From contig DBQB01000004.1 in the NCBI GenBank assembly GCA_002305685.1, positions 1 to 14,729 of the forward strand: a stretch of 14,729 nt of DNA, written 5' to 3'. Origin of the DNA: Ruminococcaceae bacterium UBA1405 (lineage in GTDB: Bacteria; Bacillota; Clostridia; Oscillospirales; Ruminococcaceae). The stretch's first letter is position 1, and each line of letters opens with the position of its first letter. This document shows, piece by piece, positions 6,619 to 13,091 of the stretch. A program made the translations under genes and the position numbers. Under the pieces are notes generated by a model. The model was given only the letters and a program-made list of their open reading frames with translations, searched no databases and was not told the origin of the DNA.

Positions 6619-6876
6619 ATGTTGGAAAGAGCTATCGTTTTGGGCGCGTCCGCCGTCGGTGCCGGTATTGCCATGATCGCCGGCTTGGGCCCTGGTATCG
6701 GTCAGGGATTTGCAGCCGGTAAAGGCTGTGAGGCGGTGGGACGCCAACCCGAAGCGCAGTCGGATATCACCAGAACCATGCTGCTGGGCTGTGCTGTCGC
6801 CGAGTCCACCGGTATCTATTCCCTGGTTATCGCCCTGATTCTCATCTTCATGAATCCTCTGGTAAATATGCTGTAA
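6619..6876 (+). CDS. atpE: F-type ATP synthase subunit c, Na+-binding type
   Basis: The 85-residue hairpin protein that forms the rotating ring of Fo. Helix 1 (about 5-33) has the Gly-rich packing motif and Gly-Pro-Gly-Ile-Gly-Gln-Gly. The polar loop has Arg-Gln-Pro-Glu (42-45), which contacts gamma/epsilon. Helix 2 (about 52-80) has Val60-Ala-Glu62-Ser63-Thr64-Gly-Ile-Tyr67. Gln29, Val60, Glu62, Ser63, Thr64 and Tyr67 line up one for one with the Na+ ligand shell of the Ilyobacter tartaricus c ring (Gln32, Val63, Glu65, Ser66, Thr67, Tyr70). This predicts a Na+-driven enzyme. The residues are seen directly; ion use is inferred from the family. ATG with AGGAGG 8 bases upstream. Confidence 0.96.
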   Translation: MLERAIVLGASAVGAGIAMIAGLGPGIGQGFAAGKGCEAVGRQPEAQSDITRTMLLGCAVAESTGIYSLVIALILIFMNPLVNML

Positions 6877-6916
6877 CGACACCGGCACAGCATTTTGCGG
6901 AAAGGAGGAATGTCTT

Positions 6917-7417
6917 TTGGAAGGAAACACCAACTTTGTTTCCATCGACTGGACGCTTTTGTTTCAGTGGGGCAATCTGCTGATACTCTATCTGATCGTC
7001 AAGCATTTTTTGTTTTCGCCCATCCAGAAGATGATTGCCCAGCGGCAAAACGAGGTGAAAGCCATCTACGATGACGCCGAGAAGGCGCAGCAGGACGCGA
7101 TGCAGATGAAGGAGGAATACACCCGGCATCTGGAAAACGCCAAGGATGAGGCCAACGAGATCCTCAAAAACGCCAACAAAAAAGCGGTGCTGAGAAGCGA
7201 GGAGATTATCCGGGAGGCCCAGGAAAAGGCACAGAACATTGTCTCCCGCGCCGACGTCCAGATTGAGATGGAGAAACGGCGGGCCTTTGAGGAGGTCAAA
7301 AAGGACATCTCCGATATTGCGCTTCTGGCTGCTTCCAAAGTGGTGGAGCGGGAGCTCTCCTCTGAGGAGCATCAGAAGCTGATCGGGGAGTTTATCGACC
7401 ATGTGGGTGATTGCTGA
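6917..7417 (+). CDS. atpF: F-type ATP synthase subunit b (Fo stator stalk)
   Basis: A 166-residue protein: one membrane helix near the N terminus (about residues 10-33, Trp-Thr-Leu-Leu-Phe through Lys-His-Phe-Leu-Phe) followed by a long charged, Ala/Glu/Lys-rich helix to about 140 that forms the dimeric peripheral stalk. The C terminus (Ala-Ala-Ser-Lys-Val-Val-Glu-Arg-Glu-Leu) is the delta-binding end. Start is TTG at 6917 with AAAGGAGG 8 bases upstream; the nearby ATG at 6910 is out of frame. The stop TGA shares one base with the atpH ATG, so the two stator genes are translationally coupled. Length and layout are normal. Confidence 0.94.
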   Translation: MEGNTNFVSIDWTLLFQWGNLLILYLIVKHFLFSPIQKMIAQRQNEVKAIYDDAEKAQQDAMQMKEEYTRHLENAKDEANEILKNANKKAVLRSEEIIREAQEKAQNIVSRADVQIEMEKRRAFEEVKKDISDIALLAASKVVERELSSEEHQKLIGEFIDHVGDC

Positions 7418-7962
7418 TGGCCAATGTGATTGTACAGACCTACGCGGTATCCCTCTTTGAGGTGGCTCAGGAGGAGAAAAAAGAGGAGCTGCTGCTCGCC
7501 CAGCTGGGTGAAGTTTGTGCGCTGATGAGAGAGTATCCGGAATTTTTGCGGCTGCTCAGTTCCCCGGTCATTACCAAGGAGGAGCGGGAACAGCTGTTGG
7601 AACAGGATTTTTCCGGGCAGGTGGATCTGTATCTGCTCAACTTTCTCAAAATTTTGGCCCAGGCAGACCGAATCTCCTATCTTGAGGAAATTGAGAAAGC
7701 TTTTCGTGCGCTGTATTACCAGCAGCGCAACATTCAGCCGGTGATCGCTGTCACTGCCGTGGCCATGACGGAAGAGTTGCAGCGCCGGCTCTGTGATAAA
7801 CTGGAGTTCTCTCTGGGGAAAAAGATACTGCTGGAAAATCAGATCGATCCCTCCATCCTGGGTGGTGTGGTGCTGAAAATTGGCAACCGGCAGATGGATG
7901 ACAGCATCAAAAACCGCCTGGAAGCGGTGCGCCGGCAGATTTTGGAAAATATCGGCGGATGA
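7417..7962 (+). CDS. atpH: F-type ATP synthase subunit delta (F1 stator cap)
   Basis: A 181-residue protein linking subunit b to the top of the alpha/beta hexamer. The N terminus Tyr-Ala-Val-Ser-Leu-Phe-Glu-Val-Ala begins the helical bundle (about 1-105). The C-terminal part has the family motif Ile-Asp-Pro-Ser-Ile-Leu-Gly-Gly-Val-Val-Leu-Lys-Ile-Gly (about 145-158), then Asp-Asp-Ser-Ile-Lys-Asn-Arg-Leu. The ATG at 7417 overlaps the atpF stop by one base; only a weak GGGTGA precedes it, so reinitiation after atpF probably drives translation. A TTG two codons upstream is possible but less likely. Confidence 0.94.
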   Translation: MANVIVQTYAVSLFEVAQEEKKEELLLAQLGEVCALMREYPEFLRLLSSPVITKEEREQLLEQDFSGQVDLYLLNFLKILAQADRISYLEEIEKAFRALYYQQRNIQPVIAVTAVAMTEELQRRLCDKLEFSLGKKILLENQIDPSILGGVVLKIGNRQMDDSIKNRLEAVRRQILENIGG

Positions 7963-7989
7963 TTGACTTAGTGGAAAGCGGGTGAAACC

Positions 7990-9504
7990 ATGCAGCTGCG
8001 TTCTGAGGAAATCAGCAGCATCATCAAAAATCAGATCAAAAACTATCACAATAAAATTCAGTTGGCCGACACCGGTACCGTATTACAGGTTGGAGACGGT
8101 ATCGCCCGGATTTACGGGCTGGAAAACTGTATGGCCAACGAGCTGTTGGAGTTTGGCGGCGGTGTTTACGCTATGGCGCTGAATCTGGATGTGGATTCGG
8201 TGGGCGCCGTTATGCTGGGTTCCGATGAAAATATCAAGGAAGGGGATACCGTCAAACGTACCGGTCAGGTGGTCTCGGTGCCGGTTGGGGAGGCGATGCT
8301 GGGCCGGGTGGTCAACGCTCTGGGCCAGCCCATCGATGGAAAAGGTCCCATCGACGCAGAGCAGATCGTTCCGGTGGAGTCTCCGGCGCCGGGCATCATT
8401 GAGCGCATTTCGGTCAGTGAGCCGCTGCAAACCGGTATCAAGGCCATCGATTCGATGATCCCCATCGGCAGAGGACAGCGTGAGCTGATCATCGGCGACC
8501 GTCAGACCGGAAAGACGGCCATCGCCATCGACACCATCATCAACCAGAAGGATACCGATGTGGTGTGTATCTATGTGGCCATGGGACAGAAGCGCTCCAC
8601 CGTGGCACGAATTGTGGATACGCTGCAAAAAGCAGGGGCGATGGAATATACCGTGGTGGTGGCAGCTACAGCTTCGGAGCTGGCGCCGTTACAGTATATC
8701 GCCCCCTATGCCGGGTGCGCCATCGGGGAATATTTTATGAAGAAGGGCGGCCATGCCCTGATTATCTATGACGACCTGTCCAAACACGCGGTGGCCTATC
8801 GCGCTATGTCGCTGCTGCTGCACCGGCCGCCGGGCCGTGAGGCTTATCCCGGAGATGTCTTTTATCTCCATTCCAGATTGCTGGAACGGGCGGCAAAGAT
8901 GGCGCCGGAATATGGCGGCGGTTCGCTGACGGCACTGCCCATCATCGAAACCCAGGCGGGGGATGTTTCCGCCTATATTCCCACCAACGTGATCTCTATC
9001 ACCGACGGACAGATCTTTCTGGAAACCGAGCTCTTTAACTCCGGCATCCGCCCGGCAGTAAACCCGGGCATCTCGGTATCCCGTGTGGGCGGTTCCGCGC
9101 AGATTAAGGCGATGAAAAAGGTAGCCGGTTCGGTGAAACTGGCCTATTCCCAGTACCGGGAATTGCAGTCCTTCTCCCAGTTTGGCTCCGATCTGGACGC
9201 GGACACCAAAGCCCGCCTTGCCAAGGGCGAGCGGATTGTGGAGGTGCTCAAACAGGGACAAAGCGCCCCGGTTTCGGTATCCCATCAGGTGATGATCATC
9301 TATGCGGTGGTGCACGACCTTTTGGCGGATATCGCTGTGGAGGAGATTGCCCGCTTTGAGCAGGAGCTGTATGAATTTGTGGATGCGGTGCATCCCGAGA
9401 TTATGCAGCAGATCCAGCAGACCGGAAATCTTTCTGCGGAAAACGAGGCGGCTATGGTCAGCGCCATAAAAGAGTGCAAGGAAAAATTCCTGGCATCCCG
9501 ATAG
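7990..9504 (+). CDS. atpA: F-type ATP synthase subunit alpha (F1)
   Basis: A 504-residue non-catalytic nucleotide-binding subunit that alternates with beta in the F1 head. The beta-barrel domain spans about 25-95. Walker A Gly-Asp-Arg-Gln-Thr-Gly-Lys-Thr is at 169-176, Walker B Ala-Leu-Ile-Ile-Tyr-Asp-Asp at about 256-262, and Val-Asn-Pro-Gly-Ile-Ser-Val-Ser-Arg-Val-Gly-Gly at 357-368 carries the arginine finger (Arg365) that reaches the beta active site. The helical C-terminal domain is complete. The ATG at 7990 lies 27 bases after atpH, with a weak GGGTGA in front. Length and motifs are normal. Confidence 0.97.
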   Translation: MQLRSEEISSIIKNQIKNYHNKIQLADTGTVLQVGDGIARIYGLENCMANELLEFGGGVYAMALNLDVDSVGAVMLGSDENIKEGDTVKRTGQVVSVPVGEAMLGRVVNALGQPIDGKGPIDAEQIVPVESPAPGIIERISVSEPLQTGIKAIDSMIPIGRGQRELIIGDRQTGKTAIAIDTIINQKDTDVVCIYVAMGQKRSTVARIVDTLQKAGAMEYTVVVAATASELAPLQYIAPYAGCAIGEYFMKKGGHALIIYDDLSKHAVAYRAMSLLLHRPPGREAYPGDVFYLHSRLLERAAKMAPEYGGGSLTALPIIETQAGDVSAYIPTNVISITDGQIFLETELFNSGIRPAVNPGISVSRVGGSAQIKAMKKVAGSVKLAYSQYRELQSFSQFGSDLDADTKARLAKGERIVEVLKQGQSAPVSVSHQVMIIYAVVHDLLADIAVEEIARFEQELYEFVDAVHPEIMQQIQQTGNLSAENEAAMVSAIKECKEKFLASR

Positions 9505-9519
9505 AGAGGAGGCATTGTG

Positions 9520-10382
9520 ATGGCAGGTACCGGAATGAAGGATATCAAACGCCGGATCAAAAGCGTGGAGAGTACCCGTCAGATCACCAAGGCCATGGAG
9601 TTGGTCGCGTCCTCCAAGATGCGCCGGGCCAAGGAGCGGGCGGAAAGAACCCGTCCTCAGTTTCGTCTGCTGTATGAGACCATCTCGGACATTGCCTCCA
9701 GAAACCGGGATCTCTCCTCCCCCTATGTCAAGGCAAGGCCGGTGCGCGGTAGCTGCGTGGTGGTGGTTGCCGGGGACAGAGGACTGGCCGGCGGATACAA
9801 TTCCAACGTTTTTAAGGCAGCCCAGGCGCTGATGGATACCTTAAAAACCCTATGGTGGTCCCTATCGGGCGCAAGGCGGCGGAGTATTTCCATAAGCGCA
9901 GCATCCCCATTTTGCAGCTGGACGAAAAGCTCACCTCCACGGTGGAATATTTTGGGATGAAACAGGCTTTTCAGCTTTCGCAATGGCTGTGCCAGAGCTA
10001 TCTGGCAGGAAAATTTGATGTGATGTATATCGTTTACACCAACTTTGTCTCCGCCCTCTCCCAGCAGCCGGGAAGCCTTTGTATGCTGCCCGTCAGCAAG
10101 GTGGCTACCGCCACCGTGAGTAAGAGGGAGATCCTTTACGAGCCGTCGGCGGTGGCGGTGTTCGAGCGGATTGTTCCTCAATATATAGCAGGACTGCTCT
10201 ACGGAGCGGTCACCGAATCCTTTGCGTCGGAACAGGCAGCCAGACGCACCGCCATGGAATCTGCCACCGACAACGCCGACGAGATGATCGAACAGCTGGG
10301 ACTGCGGTATAACCAGGCCCGCCAGGGTGCCATTACCCAGGAGATCACCGAGATTGCGGCGGGCGCCCAGGCCGCGCAGTGA
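9520..10382 (+). CDS. atpG: F-type ATP synthase subunit gamma (F1), split by a one-base frameshift
   Basis: Central rotor shaft of F1. The N-terminal helix (Ser-Thr-Arg-Gln-Ile-Thr-Lys-Ala-Met-Glu-Leu-Val-Ala-Ser-Ser-Lys-Met) is read from the ATG at 9520, with AGGAGG 7 bases upstream. After Lys109 the frame breaks at an A5 run (9843-9847). As written, the first frame goes on 37 nonsense residues to a stop at 9958-9960. The rest of gamma (Met-Val-Val-Pro-Ile-Gly-Arg-Lys-Ala through the C-terminal helix with Met-Glu-Ser-Ala-Thr-Asp-Asn-Ala) continues in the -1 frame to 10382. Adding one A gives a seamless Thr-Leu-Lys-Asn-Pro-Met-Val-Val-Pro junction and a 287-residue protein, the normal length. 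Because both halves and the whole operon are well conserved, a sequencing/assembly error, a very recent mutation or slippage are all likelier than an old pseudogene. Confidence 0.9.
9840..9851 (+). other. Frameshift site in atpG (A5 homopolymer)
   Basis: The upstream frame reads ACC-TTA-AAA-ACC-CTA; the downstream frame reads CTT-AAA-AAC-CCT-ATG. A tRNA on AAA (9844-9846) could slip back one base onto AAA (9843-9845) and go on with AAC-CCT, so -1 slippage is geometrically possible. The site is not a canonical X-XXY-YYZ heptamer, and I see no strong stem directly after it. Confidence 0.85.
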
Positions 10383-10430
10383 GCGGCGGACGGCGATAAG
10401 TTTTTCACCTTTTGAGAAGGAGTGAAGCCA

Positions 10431-11831
10431 ATGCTTGAGCAGAATATGGGGACGGTGATATCCATTGTCGGCCCTGTTCTGGATATCAAATTTCCTCCCC
10501 AAAGCCTTCCCAATCTTCTAAACGCTGTGGAAATCGAGTATCACGGGCGTAAGGTGACGGTGGAGGTGGCGCAGCACATTGGGGATGACGTGGTGCGCTG
10601 CATTGCCATGAGTTCCACCGACGGCCTGGTGCGGGGTATTCCGGCGCGGGATACCGGCGGTCCCATCACTGTACCGGTGGGGGATGAGACGCTGGGACGT
10701 ATCTTTAACCTGTTGGGGGAACCGGTGGACAACCAGCCGGCCCCTGTCACCAAGGAGCGGTGGCCTATCCATCGTCCCGCCCCTTCCTATGAGGAACAGC
10801 AGTCCACCACCGAAATTCTGGAGACCGGCATCAAGGTTGTGGATCTGATCGCCCCCTATGCCAAGGGCGGCAAGATCGGATTGTTCGGCGGCGCCGGCGT
10901 TGGAAAGACGGTGCTGATTATGGAGCTGATCAACAACGTTGCCAAACAGCATGGCGGTATCTCGGTCTTTTCCGGTGTGGGAGAACGCACCAGAGAGGGC
11001 AACGATCTGTACAATGAGATGAAGGAGTCCGGCGTTATCAACAAGACGGCGCTGGTCTACGGCCAGATGAACGAACCGCCGGGCGCCAGAATGCGGGTTG
11101 CGCTCTCCGGGCTGACCATGGCGGAATATTTCCGGGACCGGGAAGGCCAGGACGTGCTGCTGTTTATCGACAACATCTTCCGCTTTACCCAGGCGGGTTC
11201 AGAGGTTTCGGCGCTGTTGGGACGTATGCCCTCAGCGGTGGGCTATCAGCCCACCCTGGCCACCGAGATGGGAGCGCTGCAGGAGCGGATTACCTCCACC
11301 AAGAAGGGGTCCATCACCTCGGTGCAGGCGGTCTATGTGCCGGCGGACGATTTGACCGACCCGGCCCCTGCCACCACCTTTGCCCATCTGGACGCCACCA
11401 CCGTGCTCTCCAGAGCCATCTCCTCCCTGGGCATCTATCCGGCGGTGGACCCGCTGGACTCCACTTCCACCATTTTGGCCCCGGAGATTGTGGGCATCGA
11501 GCACTATGAGACCGCCCGTGCGGTACAGTCCATCCTGCAAAGATACAAGGAATTACAGGATATCATCGCCATTTTGGGTATGGATGAGCTGTCCGATGAG
11601 GATAAGCTGATTGTATCCCGGGCCAGAAAGATCCAGCGTTTCCTCTCCCAGCCCTTTACGGTGGCGGAGCAGTTTACCGGCATGGCCGGAAAATATGTCC
11701 CCCTCAAAGAGACCATCCGGGGCTTTCAGGAGATCATCCAGGGCAAACACGACGATCTGCCCGAATCGGCCTTCCTGTTTGTGGGAACCATCGACGAGGC
11801 GGTGGAAAAGGCCAAAAAGGAAAATCCATGA
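10431..11831 (+). CDS. atpD: F-type ATP synthase subunit beta (F1, catalytic)
   Basis: A 466-residue catalytic subunit making or hydrolysing ATP. The N-terminal barrel begins Gly-Thr-Val-Ile-Ser-Ile-Val-Gly-Pro-Val-Leu-Asp (7-18). P-loop Gly-Gly-Ala-Gly-Val-Gly-Lys-Thr is at 153-160, with Lys159 for phosphate. Gly-Glu-Arg-Thr-Arg-Glu-Gly-Asn-Asp (184-192) carries the catalytic glutamate. Walker B is Leu-Leu-Phe-Ile-Asp-Asn-Ile-Phe-Arg-Phe, and the C-terminal domain contains a DELSDED-type stretch (Met-Asp-Glu-Leu-Ser-Asp-Glu-Asp) that contacts gamma and epsilon. The ATG at 10431 has AAGGAG 8 bases upstream; an in-frame GTG three codons earlier overlaps that site and is unlikely. The stop TGA overlaps the ATG of a 24-codon ORF. 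Confidence 0.97.
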   Translation: MLEQNMGTVISIVGPVLDIKFPPQSLPNLLNAVEIEYHGRKVTVEVAQHIGDDVVRCIAMSSTDGLVRGIPARDTGGPITVPVGDETLGRIFNLLGEPVDNQPAPVTKERWPIHRPAPSYEEQQSTTEILETGIKVVDLIAPYAKGGKIGLFGGAGVGKTVLIMELINNVAKQHGGISVFSGVGERTREGNDLYNEMKESGVINKTALVYGQMNEPPGARMRVALSGLTMAEYFRDREGQDVLLFIDNIFRFTQAGSEVSALLGRMPSAVGYQPTLATEMGALQERITSTKKGSITSVQAVYVPADDLTDPAPATTFAHLDATTVLSRAISSLGIYPAVDPLDSTSTILAPEIVGIEHYETARAVQSILQRYKELQDIIAILGMDELSDEDKLIVSRARKIQRFLSQPFTVAEQFTGMAGKYVPLKETIRGFQEIIQGKHDDLPESAFLFVGTIDEAVEKAKKENP

Positions 11832-11902
11832 CGGCGCTGTTTGACCTCAAATGGCGTTGGCGTTTTCGTATCAGCCGTAAGGCGGAAAGGCGGGGAGCGT
11901 GA
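11828..11902 (+). CDS. Hypothetical 24-residue small ORF bridging atpD and atpC
   Basis: This frame starts at an ATG that overlaps the atpD stop as ATGA (11828-11831) and ends in a TGA that shares one base with the atpC ATG (TGATG, 11900-11904), so it fills the gap exactly. An AAAGGA at 11816-11821 lies 6 bases before the start. The peptide is strongly basic (six Arg, two Lys against one Asp and one Glu) and alternates aromatic and basic residues in Lys8-Trp-Arg-Trp-Arg-Phe-Arg14. I recognise no family. It may be a real small protein, a translational coupler that carries ribosomes to atpC, or chance: a 24-codon open frame is not rare by itself. Confidence 0.4.
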   Translation: MTALFDLKWRWRFRISRKAERRGA

Positions 11903-12309
11903 TGGCATCTTTCCATCTTCAGATTGCCACGGCGGACGGGCTGGTTTTTGACGGTGAGGCGGATCGCCTGGTGGTGCGCACCACCGAGGGGGACGTGGGA
12001 ATCCTCCGGGGACATATCGATTACCTGGCTGCGCTGCAGGACGTGAGTGTTCTGCGCCTGACCTGCGGCGGGGAAACCCGGGTTGCAACGGTTTCCGGCG
12101 GTTTTGTCTCGGTGAGCCGGGAGCTCACCCTGGTCAACGCCATTACCCTGGAATGGTCCGATCAGATCGATAAAGCCCGCGCCCAATCGGCTAAGGAACA
12201 GGCCCAGGCAGCGCTTCGGGAGCGCAAGCAGAAGGATCAGGAATACCGGATGCTGGAAATGAAACTCAAACGGGCCTTAAACCGAATCCGGGTGGCGGAA
12301 AAAGAATAG
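11902..12309 (+). CDS. atpC: F-type ATP synthase subunit epsilon (F1)
   Basis: A 135-residue subunit that binds gamma and the c ring and can inhibit ATP hydrolysis. The N-terminal beta sandwich (about 1-84) has the Gly-Asp-Val-Gly-Ile-Leu-Arg-Gly-His segment (30-38) and Ser-Gly-Gly-Phe-Val (65-69). The C-terminal helical hairpin (about 87-135) starts with Ile-Asp-Lys-Ala-Arg-Ala (89-94), matching the I(L)DxxRA ATP-binding motif of ATP-sensing epsilon subunits such as that of Bacillus PS3. The ATG at 11902 has GGGGAG 4 bases upstream, and a preceding GTG is possible. It is the last gene of the operon, 72 bases ahead of the terminator. Confidence 0.94.
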   Translation: MASFHLQIATADGLVFDGEADRLVVRTTEGDVGILRGHIDYLAALQDVSVLRLTCGGETRVATVSGGFVSVSRELTLVNAITLEWSDQIDKARAQSAKEQAQAALRERKQKDQEYRMLEMKLKRALNRIRVAEKE

Positions 12310-12380
12310 CAGTAAAAAGCAACGCGGAAACTGATTGGCGCAAAACAATAGAAAACTGCATATTTGTGTGCAAAGAAATA

Positions 12381-12430
12381 AAAATCAACCGTCAAAGAAA
12401 TTTCCGTTGGCGGTTGATTTTTCTCTTTTG
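12381..12430 (+). terminator. Terminator of the ATP synthase operon
   Basis: A 15-pair stem (arms 12381-12395 and 12407-12421, one G-T pair) with an 11-base loop is followed by a T-rich tail to 12430. It lies 71 bases past the atpC stop. The interval 12310-12380 holds nothing I can name. Confidence 0.92.
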
Positions 12431-12486
12431 CGTTTTTTAGACGGTTGCTGGAATGTCGTACAGATGGATGAAAGATAAAGAAGAAT

Positions 12487-12933
12487 ATGAATTATAGAAT
12501 TGAAAGAATAGATGAGGACAATTATCCGTTGTTTGATGCCATGATATTCTGGAGGGAAAACGGATTTGAACGGGAACCTTTATGGACACCGGTTCCCCAG
12601 CAGATCAAAAAGGAGTTGTCAAACCCCAATCTATATGTTTATGCAGCCAGGGTAGGGAATCGTTATGTAGGCTGGATCTCTTTGCTGTATCTGCCCAAGG
12701 TGGGTCGATGGAAAGGACACGGGCATATTTATGTAGATGAATTATGGGTTGAACCCAGTTTTCGCGGACAAGGGATGGCAAAAGCGTTGATGCAAAAAGC
12801 AGATGAGCTGAAGGTGAAGCTGGAAGCAACCGGAGTCCGTTTATATGTGAATGTGAATAATCCCGCGGCAAGGAGACTATATGATGTCTGCGGCTATCAG
12901 GAGAATGGTCAGGCTTACTTTATGGAGAAATAA
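12487..12933 (+). CDS. GNAT family N-acetyltransferase
   Basis: A 148-residue protein with the GNAT fold. Strand beta-4 is His-Ile-Tyr-Val-Asp-Glu-Leu-Trp-Val, followed by the acetyl-CoA pyrophosphate loop Arg-Gly-Gln-Gly-Met-Ala (the Q/RxxGxG/A motif) and a C-terminal Asn-Asn-Pro-Ala-Ala-Arg-Arg-Leu-Tyr block, common in enzymes of this type. It would move an acetyl group from acetyl-CoA to an amine; the acceptor cannot be told. The start has only a weak AAAGAAG before it, and I see no clear promoter. Base composition is clearly more AT-rich than the genes around it, which suggests a different origin. It follows the atp terminator, so it is probably transcribed separately or by read-through. 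Confidence 0.88.
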   Translation: MNYRIERIDEDNYPLFDAMIFWRENGFEREPLWTPVPQQIKKELSNPNLYVYAARVGNRYVGWISLLYLPKVGRWKGHGHIYVDELWVEPSFRGQGMAKALMQKADELKVKLEATGVRLYVNVNNPAARRLYDVCGYQENGQAYFMEK

Positions 12934-12988
12934 TTGCCAGTCTTATCACCTTTTCTCTATGACAGCACCGGTGTGTTTTTTCTTTTCT

Positions 12989-13027
12989 AAAAAAGACGGC
13001 TGGTCCCTGGAGAAAGGGACCAGCCGT
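12989..13027 (-). terminator. Terminator of the M18 aminopeptidase gene
   Basis: A perfect 12-pair GC-rich stem (arms 12996-13007 and 13016-13027) with an 8-base loop is followed, on the minus strand, by a T run (complement of 12989-12994). It lies 65 bases beyond the aminopeptidase stop. On the plus strand it could weakly stop the GNAT transcript. Confidence 0.92.
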
Positions 13028-13091
13028 TTACAGGATATGAAAGCGGTTTGGAAATCTATGATTGTTGGTCAGAAAAAAGTTTATCGGTGCC

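Noticed and set aside
5215..12309. The operon as an N-type (horizontally spread, Na+) ATPase
   Set aside because: The gene order is the standard F-type one (atpB-E-F-H-A-G-D-C with delta present), not the atpD-C-Q-R-B-E-F-A-G order of N-ATPases.
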